Assembly: GCA_004359425.1 (NCBI GenBank)
Contig: PTEU01000001.1
Location: forward strand, 1,121,914 to 1,185,913
Source of the DNA: Ideonella sp. MAG2
GTDB lineage: Bacteria > Pseudomonadota > Gammaproteobacteria > Burkholderiales > Burkholderiaceae_C
Length of the DNA stretch: 64,000 nucleotides
Direction of reading: 5' to 3'
Shown: piece after piece, positions 52,835-61,808 of the stretch
Layout of the letters: each line of letters begins with the position of its first letter
Position numbering within the stretch: the first letter of the stretch is position 1
The notes under the pieces: generated by a model
What the model was told of the DNA's origin: nothing
What the model saw: the letters and a program-made list of their open reading frames with translations, nothing else
Databases searched by the model: none
Program-made: the position numbers and the translations under genes

Positions 52835-53970
52835 GCGGCAGACCCAGTGGGCAGGCTGCCCAGCAGGGTTTGAGCAATGTCGGCAGCAGCCTGAGGCCGC
52901 GCGATGCGCAAGGCGTTGGCCGTCATGCGCTGCACCTTAGCCTTGTCGTCCAACAAGGTTTGCAAATACCAGGCGGTGTCGGCCTCGTCGTAGAGCCGCA
53001 CTGCTGCGCCTTCTTCCAGCAGGAACTCGCAGTTACGCTGCTCTTGGCCGGGGATGGGGGCCATCAAGACCATGGGCTTGCCCTTGGCCAGCACTTCGTT
53101 GGTGGTCAAGCCACCGGGCTTGGTGACCACCACATCGGCAGCGTCCATCAGCTCATGGATATTGTTCACAAAGCCGTGGACGCTGACGGGCGTGGCCAGC
53201 GTGGCGGCGCGGGCGCGGCAGGCGGCCTCCAGCTCCGCATTGCGACCGGCCACCACCACCAGGCTCAGGCCGGTGTCGGCCTTGGCGAATGAATCAAGCA
53301 TGGCCAGCAGCGGCCCCACTCCAAAACCGCCGGAGAGCAGCAAGGCGGTGGGCCGCTCCGGCAGGCCCAATTGCGCGCGCATAGCGGGCGCCGGGGTGCT
53401 GTGCGCAAACACCGGGTCGACCGGAGTGCCGGTGACGCTGATGCGCTCGGGCGCGATGCCTTTGCACACCAGCTCGCGCGCCCCGGCGGGCGTGGCCACA
53501 TGGTAGTGGTCAATGTGCGGGTAGACCCAAAACGCATGCGGGCTGACATCGGTCACCACGGCATGCACGGGTGTGTGCCAGCGGCCCTTGCGTTTCAGGT
53601 CGGAGAGCAACTCCAGCGGCAAGAAGTGGGTACACAACACAGCAGCCGGGGCGGCGTCTTTGAGCAGTGCCCCAAAGGCTTGGCTGTTGAGCTTGTCAAA
53701 GGCCAAGCGGGCCCGTGCCGATTTGCTGCGCGGCGGCTTCACCACATCGGCCCGCTCATACAACTGGCCCCACAACGCGGGCGCGGTTTGCACCAGGTCG
53801 ATATAGGCCTTGGCGTACATCTTGCGAAAGAAGGCCGAGGTGCAGGCCAGGGTGTCCACCACTTGGTGGTGTTGGCTGCCCTGCTGGGCCAGCGCAGCAG
53901 CCACGGCCTGCGCGGCCCGGGTGTGGCCGGCGCCTGCGGTGGCATGCAGGAGAAGAAGAGGGGCACTCAT
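52831..53970 (-). CDS. MGDG synthase-like glycolipid glycosyltransferase (GT28 type)
   Basis: 379 residues from ATG 53970. N-terminal MGDG-synthase domain: LLLLHATAGAGHTRAAQAVA, KMYAKAYIDLVQTAPALWGQ, and CTHFLPLELLSDLKRKGRW, HAVVTDVSPHAFWV. The C-terminal nucleotide-sugar domain: RPTALLLSGGFGVGPLLAML, VHGFVNNIHELMDAADVVVT, KPGGLTTNEVLAKGKPMVLM. Such enzymes add galactose or glucose to diacylglycerol. First gene of a three-gene leftward unit with the App1-like phosphatase. Phosphate starvation is a common inducer of this chemistry; no Pho box was identified. Confidence 0.9.
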   Translation of the reverse strand: MSAPLLLLHATAGAGHTRAAQAVAAALAQQGSQHHQVVDTLACTSAFFRKMYAKAYIDLVQTAPALWGQLYERADVVKPPRSKSARARLAFDKLNSQAFGALLKDAAPAAVLCTHFLPLELLSDLKRKGRWHTPVHAVVTDVSPHAFWVYPHIDHYHVATPAGARELVCKGIAPERISVTGTPVDPVFAHSTPAPAMRAQLGLPERPTALLLSGGFGVGPLLAMLDSFAKADTGLSLVVVAGRNAELEAACRARAATLATPVSVHGFVNNIHELMDAADVVVTKPGGLTTNEVLAKGKPMVLMAPIPGQEQRNCEFLLEEGAAVRLYDEADTAWYLQTLLDDKAKVQRMTANALRIARPQAAADIAQTLLGSLPTGSAA

Positions 53971-54026
53971 GCGAACACTGAACAAGAAGAATCGGCCACT
54001 GTACCCGAGGGCAGGCCCCAGGGTGG

Positions 54027-54045
54027 AAGCGCTCTCAGAGCGCTT
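54027..54045. promoter_or_regulatory. Putative LacI-family operator before the LacI gene
   Basis: AAGCGCTCT-C-AGAGCGCTT, a perfect 9-base inverted repeat around one base, upstream of the LacI gene. Each arm resembles half of the GAAAGCGCTTTC core found before the ABC operon, which suggests autoregulation and perhaps control of the divergent lipid genes. Confidence 0.6.
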
Positions 54046-54076
54046 TACACTCTATGGTGAACCATTCACCTGAGCC

Positions 54077-55111
54077 ATGAGCAGCGCCACCGCCAAGAAC
54101 AAAGCCAAGACAGGCCCCGTCACCATTGAAATGGTGGCCGAGGCTGCAGGGGTATCCCTCAGCACGGTCTCGCGCATCTTGAACGGCTCCGCCGTGGTCA
54201 GCGCCGCCAAGAAAAAGGCGGTGGATGAAGCCATTGCGGCGCTGGGCTTCGTGCCCAACCCCATGGCCCGGGGATTGGCCGGTGGGCGCACCTTGAGCAT
54301 TGGCGTGGTCACCCAGGCCATGGACAGCCCGTTTTATGGCGCGGCCCTGCGGGGCATTGAAGACGAGCTGGACAGCGTGGGCTACAGCCCGCTTTTTGTG
54401 AGCGGCCACTGGGACGCCAAAGCCGAGGCCCGTTGCATTGAGGTGCTGCGCTCGCGCCGGGTAGACGGCATCATTGTGCTGACAGGCCGCATTGCCGACA
54501 GCGCGCTCAAAGCCACGGCCAAGCACATGCCGCTGGTGGTGGTGGGGCGGCAGCTCAAAGCCCCCAACCTGTTTTGCATGCACTTTGACAACTTCGAAGG
54601 CGGCCGCTTGGCCACCCAGCACCTCACCGACCTGGGCCACCGCCGCATTGCCTTCATCTCCGGCCACCCCGAGCACCCGGATGCCCAAGACCGATTCAAA
54701 GGCTACAAGGCCGGGCTGGAGGCCGCAGGCATACCTTTTGACCCCGCGCTGGTGGTGCCGGGCGAGTACCACGAGGTCAGCGGTGTGCTGGCGGTGGAGC
54801 AATTGCTGGCCTCGCGCCAACAATTCACCGCCATTTTTTGCGCCAATGACCAAATGGCCTTAGGAGCGGCCTTGGCCCTGCACCGCCGCTCGCTGCGCGT
54901 GCCCGACGATGTCTCGCTGATGGGGTTTGACGACCTGGCCAGCTCCATGTACACCATCCCGCCCTTGAGCACTGTGCATCAGCCAGCCTATGAGCTGGGC
55001 CGCATGGCCTCGCAAGCCGTGTTGCAGTTGATGGCCGGGCAAACGCCCACGCTGGTGCTGCCAGCGCCGCGCTTGATCGTGCGGGAGTCCAGCCGCCGCC
55101 GCCCAGGCTGA
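54077..55111 (+). CDS. LacI family transcriptional regulator
   Basis: 344 residues. DNA-binding head: VTIEMVAEAAGVSLSTVSRI, LNGSAVVSAAKKKAVDEAIA, with hinge LGFVPNPMARGLAGGRT. The periplasmic-binding-like core follows: TLSIGVVTQAMDSPFYGAAL, DGIIVLTGRIADSAL, FICANDQMALGAA-type block (FTAIFCANDQMALGAALALH), LMGFDDLASSMYTIPPLSTV. It should sense a mono- or oligosaccharide, presumably a glucan-derived sugar, and repress the ABC/glycosidase operon that starts 188 bases downstream behind a matching palindrome. Confidence 0.95.
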   Translation: MSSATAKNKAKTGPVTIEMVAEAAGVSLSTVSRILNGSAVVSAAKKKAVDEAIAALGFVPNPMARGLAGGRTLSIGVVTQAMDSPFYGAALRGIEDELDSVGYSPLFVSGHWDAKAEARCIEVLRSRRVDGIIVLTGRIADSALKATAKHMPLVVVGRQLKAPNLFCMHFDNFEGGRLATQHLTDLGHRRIAFISGHPEHPDAQDRFKGYKAGLEAAGIPFDPALVVPGEYHEVSGVLAVEQLLASRQQFTAIFCANDQMALGAALALHRRSLRVPDDVSLMGFDDLASSMYTIPPLSTVHQPAYELGRMASQAVLQLMAGQTPTLVLPAPRLIVRESSRRRPG

Positions 55112-55223
55112 GCCGCTGCCCAAGCGCCAGTGGCGGTGTTGCGCTGCCTTGCCCTGCTACAGCCCTGTCTGCGGCGTCGCGCCTTGTGAGACACGAATCG
55201 GGGCACGGCCTCCACAACCCCGA

Positions 55224-55273
55224 TTGACATTTCGGAGTCGCTGCGACTATAGTTTTGAAAGCGCTTTCAAAAC
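55224..55273 (+). promoter_or_regulatory. Promoter and LacI operator of the glucan operon
   Basis: TTGACA (55224-55229) and TATAGT (55248-55253), 18 bases apart, form a strong sigma-70 promoter. It runs straight into a perfect 22-base palindrome, GTTTTGAAAGC / GCTTTCAAAAC (55252-55273), with the classic LacI-family centre GAAAGCGCTTTC. The repressor would cover the transcription start. The first gene begins 26 bases later. Confidence 0.9.
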
Positions 55274-55299
55274 GACAACGCAATGCAACGGAGACAGGT

Positions 55300-56619
55300 A
55301 TGAACGTGGGCAGCTCAGAGCAGCATGCCGCTGGCAGTGGAGGGCAGTCTGGCCGCAGACGGGCGCTGGTGCGCCTGGCGGCTACGGCGGTGGGCACACT
55401 GGCCCTGGCCTCGGCCACGGCGCAGCAGCCAGCACGCACCACCTTGGTGGTGGCTGCCTACCCAGCGGTGGATGAGATTGTCCGCAAGGCTTTGCCTGAG
55501 TGGCAAAAGCGCCACCCGAACGTGGACGTGAAGGTGGTCAGCCGTGCCTTTGGCGACCACCACACGGCCATGACCACGGCGTTGTCCACCGCCTTTTACC
55601 TGCCCGACGTGATGGCCCTGGAAGTGGGCTACGTGGGCCGCTTTGCCCAAGGCGGTGGCCTGGAAGACCTGCGCGAGCAGCCGTATGACATTCAGCGCTT
55701 TGCATCGCGCTGGGTACCTTATGCCCTGGCACAGGCCACCTCACGCAAGGGGCGCATCGTGGCTGTGCCCTCAGACATTGGCCCGGGCACCTTGCTGTAC
55801 CGCCAAGACATCCTCGGCAAAGCGGGCCTGGCGGAGTCGGACCTCACGGGAACCTGGGAGGGCTATGTGCAATCGGGTGTGCAGATCAAAGCGCGCACCG
55901 GGGCTTATCTGATGGCCCATGCCCGTGACCTGAAGGACATCCTGATCCGCGTGGGCATTCAGCCAGGCGAGGGCCTGTACTTTGATGCGAACAACAAGGT
56001 GCTGGTCAACACACCGCGTTTTGTGCGTGCCTTTGAACTGGCCCGGCAAGTGCGCAACAACAAGCTGGATGCGCGGGTCAGCACTTGGTCTAACGAATGG
56101 TCGGAAGGCTTTAAGCGTGGCACCCTGGCCACGCAAATCTCCGGCGCATGGCTGGCCGGCCACCTCAACAACTGGCTGGCCCCGGCCACCAAGGGCTTGT
56201 GGCGCGCCGCCCCACTGCCGCAAGGTGCTTTTGCAGCCTATGGGGGCACTTTTTTCGCCATTGCCCGGGGTGCGCCAGCGGCCAACAAGCCACTGGCCTG
56301 GGATTTGATTCAACACCTCACCTTGCAGCGCGAGCAGCAGTTGGCGGCCTTCAAGGCCCACGACGCCTTCCCGGCCCTGGTTGATGCACTGAACGACCCC
56401 TTCTTTGAGGAGCCCTTGGCCTTTTTAGGAGGCCAAAAGGCGCGTGCGCAGTGGCGCGACGCCACCCAACGCATCACTGCCGTCAGCGTGCACAAGCAAG
56501 ATGCCTTTGCCGACGAGGTGATCAACACCGAACTCGACAAAGTGCTGGACCAAGGCAAAGACATTGCCACAGCACTGGCCGATGCCGAGCGCCTGTTGCA
56601 ACGGCGCGCCAACCGCTGA
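55300..56619 (+). CDS. Sugar ABC transporter substrate-binding protein (family 1)
   Basis: 439 residues from ATG 55300 (GGAG 7 bases upstream). A basic segment and signal (SGRRRALVRLAATAVGTLAL then ASATAQ) lead to the mature TTLVVAAYPAVDEIVRKALP. Family-1 binding protein features: ALPEWQKRHPNVDVKVVSRA, TALSTAFYLPDVMALEVGYV, VAVPSDIGPGTLLYRQDILG, and a closing YGGTFFAIARGAPAANKPLA. First gene of the operon; it should capture a beta-glucan oligosaccharide for the two permeases downstream. Confidence 0.92.
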   Translation: MNVGSSEQHAAGSGGQSGRRRALVRLAATAVGTLALASATAQQPARTTLVVAAYPAVDEIVRKALPEWQKRHPNVDVKVVSRAFGDHHTAMTTALSTAFYLPDVMALEVGYVGRFAQGGGLEDLREQPYDIQRFASRWVPYALAQATSRKGRIVAVPSDIGPGTLLYRQDILGKAGLAESDLTGTWEGYVQSGVQIKARTGAYLMAHARDLKDILIRVGIQPGEGLYFDANNKVLVNTPRFVRAFELARQVRNNKLDARVSTWSNEWSEGFKRGTLATQISGAWLAGHLNNWLAPATKGLWRAAPLPQGAFAAYGGTFFAIARGAPAANKPLAWDLIQHLTLQREQQLAAFKAHDAFPALVDALNDPFFEEPLAFLGGQKARAQWRDATQRITAVSVHKQDAFADEVINTELDKVLDQGKDIATALADAERLLQRRANR

Positions 56620-56635
56620 GAGCCGAGCCATCGCC

Positions 56636-57571
56636 ATGAAACTCCCTGCCGCACTTCGCCTCTCGCCGCGCTGGGCACCTTATGTGTTCATCAGCCCGTT
56701 TCTGATCCTCTTTGGCATCTTCGGTCTGTTTCCGCTCTTGTTCTCGCTGACCCTGGCTTTCCAGAGTTGGGAGCCCACCAGCGGCTTGGCCGCCATGGAA
56801 TTTGTTGGGCTGGATAACTTCGTCTTCGCCCTGCAAGACGAGTGGTTCTGGAAGTCCTTGCGCAACACCGGCTGGCTGGCGGTGGCCTCCGGTGTGCCCC
56901 AGCACTTGGTGGCCATTCCGCTCGCGGTGTTCATTCACAACGCCTTCAAGCGCAGCCGCAACGCGGTGGTGGGGGCTTACTTTTTGCCCTACATCACCTC
57001 CACGGTGGCCATCGCCATCTTGTTCAGCTCGCTGTTCTCCACCGACTATGGCCTGATCAACCAAGCGCTGCTGTCCTTGGGCCAGGTGCCGGGCTTGGGT
57101 TGGTTGATGCCCGATGCGCCGATTGATTGGATGGGCCGCGCCGAGAACATCAAACCGGCGGTGTCCATGATTGTGTTCTGGCGCTATGTGGGCTTCAATG
57201 TGGTGCTGTACTTGGCGGCCCTGCAGACCATTCCGGCCGACCTGTACGAAGCCGCCACCATGGACGGCGCGGGCAAGTGGCAGCAGTTCTGGAGCATCAC
57301 CTTGCCCAGCCTCAAGCCCATGATCTTCTTCGGCGTCACGCTCAGCGTGATTGGCGGCTTGCAGTTGTTTGAAGAGCCCTTCATCTTGACCCAAGGCCGT
57401 GGCGGCTCTGACCAAGCCGGCATGACCACGGCGATCTACCTCTACCGCATGGCCTTTGACTTCAATGACTTTGGCGCGGCCAGTGCCATGAGTTGGCTGC
57501 TGTTCATTGTGGTGGTGGTGCTCACCTGGGCCACCAACCGTGCCTTCCGCCCCCGTGGCTCTGCAGACTAA
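56636..57571 (+). CDS. Sugar ABC transporter permease 1 (MalF type)
   Basis: 311 residues, six transmembrane helices, first PYVFISPFLILFGIFGLFPL. The EAA loop contacting the ATPase reads DLYEAATMDGAGKWQQFWSI followed by TLPSLKPMIFF. The region VVGAYFLPYITSTVAIAILF is the typical core helix. Seventeen bases after the binding-protein gene. It forms the heterodimeric channel with the next gene product in the inner membrane. Confidence 0.94.
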   Translation: MKLPAALRLSPRWAPYVFISPFLILFGIFGLFPLLFSLTLAFQSWEPTSGLAAMEFVGLDNFVFALQDEWFWKSLRNTGWLAVASGVPQHLVAIPLAVFIHNAFKRSRNAVVGAYFLPYITSTVAIAILFSSLFSTDYGLINQALLSLGQVPGLGWLMPDAPIDWMGRAENIKPAVSMIVFWRYVGFNVVLYLAALQTIPADLYEAATMDGAGKWQQFWSITLPSLKPMIFFGVTLSVIGGLQLFEEPFILTQGRGGSDQAGMTTAIYLYRMAFDFNDFGAASAMSWLLFIVVVVLTWATNRAFRPRGSAD

Positions 57572-57581
57572 CCCCGCCGCC

Positions 57582-58418
57582 ATGCACGCTCTACACACAC
57601 CGTCGCGCACTGCGCCCTGGCTCGCCTACCTCTTGGTGGGGGTGGGGGCGCTCATCATGTTGGCGCCGTTCTACTTCATGTTCGTCTTCGCCACCCACTC
57701 GCGCGAAGAGATCTTCAGCCTGCCGCCGCCGGTGTTCTTCGGCGACGATTTTTTTCACAATCTCAAAATCCTCACCGAGCGCATTCCCTTTTGGCGCAAC
57801 CTAGGCTGGAGCCTCTATGTGGCCTTGGCCAATACGGCCCTGACCCTGCTGTTTTGCTCCATGGCGGGCTATGCCTTTGCCATGTTTGAGTTCAAGTACA
57901 AAAAGGCCTTGTTCGGGCTGGTGATGGGCACCATGCTGCTGCCCTCGTTCATGAACATGATCCCGACCTTCATGATCATGGACGTGCTGGGCTGGATAGA
58001 CCAACCGCGGGCGCTCTACATCCCCGGTGCCGCCAGCGCTTTTGGCATCTTCTTGATGCGGCAGTTTGTGGCCAGCTCGGTGCCCAAAGACCTGATCGAA
58101 GCCGCCCGCATGGACGGCTGCGGTGAGCTGAGCATCTATGCTCGCATCGTGCTGCCCTTGCTCAAACCTGCTTTAGGTACGTTGGGCCTGATTACCTTTA
58201 TTGCTTCCTGGAACAACTTCATCGGCCCGCTGATCGTGATGCGCTCGCCGGAAATGTTCACCCTGCCGCTGGCGCTGCGCAGCCTGCAAAGCCCGGTGGA
58301 TACCGAATGGGGTGCGCTGATGACCGGCTCGGCCATTGCCACCATCCCGCTGTTGATCTTGTTCGCGATGTCCTCGCGCCAGCTTATTTCTGGTTTGACT
58401 TCGGGCGCGGTCAAGTGA
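57582..58418 (+). CDS. Sugar ABC transporter permease 2 (MalG type)
   Basis: 278 residues from ATG 57582, six helices (first APWLAYLLVGVGALIMLAPF). EAA loop: DLIEAARMDGCGELSIYARI followed by VLPLLKPALGTLGL. ITFIASWNNFIGPLIVMRSP and the proline-rich start (SLPPPVFFGDD) are typical for this subunit class. Ten bases after permease 1. No gap or frame problem. Confidence 0.94.
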   Translation: MHALHTPSRTAPWLAYLLVGVGALIMLAPFYFMFVFATHSREEIFSLPPPVFFGDDFFHNLKILTERIPFWRNLGWSLYVALANTALTLLFCSMAGYAFAMFEFKYKKALFGLVMGTMLLPSFMNMIPTFMIMDVLGWIDQPRALYIPGAASAFGIFLMRQFVASSVPKDLIEAARMDGCGELSIYARIVLPLLKPALGTLGLITFIASWNNFIGPLIVMRSPEMFTLPLALRSLQSPVDTEWGALMTGSAIATIPLLILFAMSSRQLISGLTSGAVK

Positions 58419-58470
58419 CCGACGCACGCTCTCTCTATTTCTTCGACGCTCTCACGGCCCCCTCGCGCCC

Positions 58471-59838
58471 ATGAACTCTGCCCTTTATCTTGACCAAGCC
58501 CATCACTTTCCCAGGGAGTTTGCGTGGGGAGTGGCCACCAGTGCCTTTCAAATTGAAGGGGCTGCCCAAGCGGATGGCAAAGGCCCCTCCATCTGGGACA
58601 CTTTTTGCAAAGTCCCCGGTGCGATTGCCGATGCCTCAGACGGCACCGTAGCCTGCGAGCACTACCAGCGCTGGGAAAGTGACCTGGACATCGTGGCCAA
58701 CCTGGGCGTCAATGCCTACCGCTTCAGCGTGAGCTGGCCCCGCGTGCGGCCCGGTGGTGCCGGGGCCTGGAATGCCCAGGGCCTAGACTTCTATGAGCGC
58801 TTGGTCGATGGCTTGCTGGCACGCGGTGTGGCACCCTACCTCACCTTGAACCACTGGGACCTGCCGCAAGAGTTGCAAGACCAAGGTGGTTGGGCGAACC
58901 GCGACACCGTGCATCGCTTTGTGGAGTACGCCCTGGGCGTGCATGACCGCTTGGGCGACCGCGTCGCCTCTATCGCCACCCATAACGAGCCCTGGGTCAT
59001 GGCCATGCTGGGCCATGAAATCGGCAACTTCGCGCCGGGCGTCAAAAACCGCGCCATTGCCGCCCAAGTGGCCCACCATCTGCTGCTGAGCCACGGCTTA
59101 GCAGTACAAGCCCTGAGGGCTGAGGGCTGCAAAGCTGACCTAGGCATTGTGCTCAACCTCTCGCCCACCCAGCCTGCCACCAACGCGCCCGAAGACCAGG
59201 CCCGCACGGTGCTGGAAGACGGCCGCTTGGTGCGTTGGTACATGGACCCGCTGTTCAAGGGCAGCTACCCGGCGGACGTGATGAACCATTTGGGCGAGGA
59301 CGCACCCACCGTAGAGGCGGGCGACATGGCCGCTATTCAAACGCCCATCGACTTCTTGGGGGTGAACTACTACACCCGCACCGTCATCAGCGCAGCCGGG
59401 CCGTGGGACGTGAAGCAAGGCGGCTTGGAGCTCAGCGACATGGGCTGGGAGATCTACCCCGAAGGCTTGACCCAACTCCTGATGCGCCTGCACCAGGACT
59501 ACAGCTTGCCGCCCATGTATGTGACGGAGAACGGCGGAGCCTTCAAGGACGAGCTGCACAACGGCCGGGTGCACGACCTGGCCCGCGTCAAGTACATCAA
59601 AGAGCATATCGGTGCCGTGGCCGAGGCCATGCGCCAAGGCGTGAAGATGGGCGGCTATATGGTCTGGAGCCTGCTCGACAACTTCGAGTGGGCCTCGGGC
59701 TACGAAAAGCGCTTCGGCATCGTGCATGTGGACTACGCCAGCCAGCAGCGCACGCTCAAAGACAGCGCGCTGTGGTATCGCAATTTCTTGCAGCGACAGA
59801 AAGCAGCCAGCCTCGCGGCGGTGAGCACAGGAGACTGA
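58471..59838 (+). CDS. Family GH1 beta-glucosidase
   Basis: 455 residues, usual GH1 length, no signal peptide, so cytoplasmic. N-terminal signature FAWGVATSAFQIEGAAQADG; acid/base Glu in ATHNEPWVMAMLGHE at about 171-174; nucleophile Glu in MYVTENGGAFKDEL at about 352; sugar-binding SLLDNFEWASGYEKRFGIVH near the C-terminus. It would split imported beta-linked oligosaccharides to glucose. The gene lies between permease 2 and the transporter ATPase gene, so hydrolysis and uptake are co-expressed. Confidence 0.96.
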   Translation: MNSALYLDQAHHFPREFAWGVATSAFQIEGAAQADGKGPSIWDTFCKVPGAIADASDGTVACEHYQRWESDLDIVANLGVNAYRFSVSWPRVRPGGAGAWNAQGLDFYERLVDGLLARGVAPYLTLNHWDLPQELQDQGGWANRDTVHRFVEYALGVHDRLGDRVASIATHNEPWVMAMLGHEIGNFAPGVKNRAIAAQVAHHLLLSHGLAVQALRAEGCKADLGIVLNLSPTQPATNAPEDQARTVLEDGRLVRWYMDPLFKGSYPADVMNHLGEDAPTVEAGDMAAIQTPIDFLGVNYYTRTVISAAGPWDVKQGGLELSDMGWEIYPEGLTQLLMRLHQDYSLPPMYVTENGGAFKDELHNGRVHDLARVKYIKEHIGAVAEAMRQGVKMGGYMVWSLLDNFEWASGYEKRFGIVHVDYASQQRTLKDSALWYRNFLQRQKAASLAAVSTGD

Positions 59839-59839
59839 T

Positions 59840-60895
59840 GTGGGACAGGTTCAACTCAAAGGCATTCGCAAAAGCTACGGCGAGGTCCATGTCATCAAGG
59901 GCATAGACCTGGAAGTGCGCGACGGCGAGTTCATGGTGTTTGTCGGGCCTTCGGGCTGCGGCAAGTCCACCACCTTGCGCATGATTGCCGGTTTAGAGGA
60001 GATCAGCGGTGGCGAGCTGCTGATCGACGGCGTTCGTGCCAACGAGCTGCGCCCGGCAGACCGAGGCGCGGCCATGGTCTTCCAGAGCTATGCCCTCTAC
60101 CCGCACATGACCGTGGCCGAAAACATGGGCTTTGCCCTGAAGATGGCCGGGGTGAACAAGGCGGACCGTGCCCAGCAAGTGGGCCGGGCCGCTGAGATTT
60201 TGCGCATCACCGACTTGCTGCAGCGCTTTCCCAAAGAACTGTCGGGGGGGCAACGCCAGCGTGTGGCCATTGGCCGCGCCATTGTGCGCAAGCCCAAGGT
60301 GTTCTTGTTCGACGAGCCGCTCTCCAACCTTGACGCTGCGCTGCGCGTGAACATGCGCATCGAGCTGAGCCGCCTGCACAAAGAGCTGGGCACCACCATG
60401 ATTTATGTGACCCACGACCAGGTGGAAGCCATGACCATGGGCGACCGCATCGCCGTGTTCAACAAAGGCCACATTGAACAACTGGGTGCGCCACTGGAGT
60501 TGTACAACCAACCGGCCAATGAGTTTGTGGCGGGCTTTTTGGGCGCACCTCGCATCAATACGGTGGACCGCCCAGAAGGCACAGGGGCCTTGGCCCACCA
60601 AGCCCTGTGGAGTGCCTTGGCACCCGACGCCCCGGCCGAGGTGCGCCGCGTGGGCCTGCGGCCCGAGCATTTGCAAGTGGTGGGCGAGGGCGAGGGCATT
60701 CCGGCCCGCGTGGAGCTGGCCGAGCACCTGGGTGATGTGTCCATCCTGCACCTGCGGGTGGAGGGGGCTCAGCAGTTGCTCAGCGCCAAAGTGGCTGCTG
60801 GCGATACCCAAGTAGACACCGGCCACATGGTGGGCCTGCGCCCCGATGCCCGCTGGGCTATGCGCTTTGACGCGAACGCTAGGCGAGTCGCTTGA
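59840..60895 (+). CDS. Sugar ABC transporter ATPase (UgpC/MalK type)
   Basis: 351 residues from GTG 59840, supported by AGGAG 8 bases upstream; the ATG at 59838 is out of frame. Walker A FVGPSGCGKSTTLRMIAGLE at about 36-55, Q-loop VFQSYALYPHMTVAENMGFA, signature ELSGGQRQRVAIGRAIVRKP, Walker B VFLFDEPLSNLDAALRVNMR, H-loop YVTHDQVEAMTMGDRIAVF. A C-terminal TOBE/OB domain follows, as in MalK. It energises the permease pair encoded upstream. Confidence 0.96.
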   Translation: MGQVQLKGIRKSYGEVHVIKGIDLEVRDGEFMVFVGPSGCGKSTTLRMIAGLEEISGGELLIDGVRANELRPADRGAAMVFQSYALYPHMTVAENMGFALKMAGVNKADRAQQVGRAAEILRITDLLQRFPKELSGGQRQRVAIGRAIVRKPKVFLFDEPLSNLDAALRVNMRIELSRLHKELGTTMIYVTHDQVEAMTMGDRIAVFNKGHIEQLGAPLELYNQPANEFVAGFLGAPRINTVDRPEGTGALAHQALWSALAPDAPAEVRRVGLRPEHLQVVGEGEGIPARVELAEHLGDVSILHLRVEGAQQLLSAKVAAGDTQVDTGHMVGLRPDARWAMRFDANARRVA

Positions 60896-60896
60896 G

Positions 60897-61796
60897 ATGA
60901 GTTCGCGCCGCAAAAAGGGCTGGCGGCTGGTCTGGGCCGACGAGTTTGAGGGCGACCAACTCGACCCGCGTAAATGGGACTACGACCTGGGTAACGGCTT
61001 TTTTGACTACCGTGCACACCAGTGGGTACCCGGCTGGGGCAACGAAGAGCTGCAGTACTACACCGACAGCCCACGCAACGTCAGCGTGGCCAAGAGCTGC
61101 CTGACCATCAGTGCCCGCAAAGAGCCCTTGCACGGCTGCGGCTACACCTCCGGCCGCATCAAAACCCGCAGCCGCGACGGCACGCCGCTGTTCAACACGC
61201 TCTATGGCCGGGTGGAGATCAAGGCTCAAGTGCCCTGGGGTAAGGGGCTGTGGCCGGCCTTGTGGATGTTGCCTCAAGACGACCGTTACGGCGGCTGGGC
61301 CGCCTCGGGCGAGATTGACCTGATGGAGATTGTGGGCGACAAGCCCCACGAGGTGCTCAACAGCCTGCACTTTGGCTCCAGCTTCCCCAAGCGCTCGCTC
61401 ATTACCAAGGCCTACGCCCTGCCCGGTGGCAGCACGGTGGCCGACTGGCATGTCTTCGGCTTGGAGTGGCAGCCCGGCGAGATCCGCTTTTATGTGGACG
61501 ATGTGCTGGTCTCCACCTACGACCACTGGTGGAGCTGTAGCAAGACCGACGCCCATGGCGGGCGCGAGCCCAAGCGCGCCAGCGAGCTGAACCCCTGGCC
61601 CGCACCGTTTGACCAGCCCTTCTACCTGGTGATGAACGTGGCGGTGGGCGGCAACTTCCCTGGCCTGCCCACGGCTGATACCGCGTTCCCCGCCCAGTTG
61701 GTGGTGGACTATGTGCGCGTCTACGAAAAACTAGGCGGCTGGGGCGAGACCCTGCCGCGCGGCCCCGGGCGCATGCCCTGGCAACTCAAACCCTGA
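60897..61796 (+). CDS. GH16 endo-beta-1,3-glucanase (laminarinase-like)
   Basis: 299 residues, 1 base after the ATPase stop. GH16 hallmarks: LVWADEFEGDQLDPRKWDYD, WGNEELQYYTDSPRNVSVAK, SGRIKTRSR, the catalytic E-x-D-x-x-E in ASGEIDLMEIVGDK at about 139-148, and WHVFGLEWQPGEIRFYVDDV. Substrate class: beta-1,3- or mixed 1,3/1,4-glucan. The start MSSRRKKGWRLV has no hydrophobic signal segment, odd for an enzyme that usually works outside the cell; upstream in-frame codons lie in the ATPase gene. So it acts in the cytoplasm or is exported by an unusual route. Confidence 0.93.
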   Translation: MSSRRKKGWRLVWADEFEGDQLDPRKWDYDLGNGFFDYRAHQWVPGWGNEELQYYTDSPRNVSVAKSCLTISARKEPLHGCGYTSGRIKTRSRDGTPLFNTLYGRVEIKAQVPWGKGLWPALWMLPQDDRYGGWAASGEIDLMEIVGDKPHEVLNSLHFGSSFPKRSLITKAYALPGGSTVADWHVFGLEWQPGEIRFYVDDVLVSTYDHWWSCSKTDAHGGREPKRASELNPWPAPFDQPFYLVMNVAVGGNFPGLPTADTAFPAQLVVDYVRVYEKLGGWGETLPRGPGRMPWQLKP

Positions 61797-61808
61797 CATC
61801 TCACCACC

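Noticed and set aside
56522..57610. A 362-codon minus-strand ORF
   Set aside because: Antisense to permease 1, which has all expected motifs.
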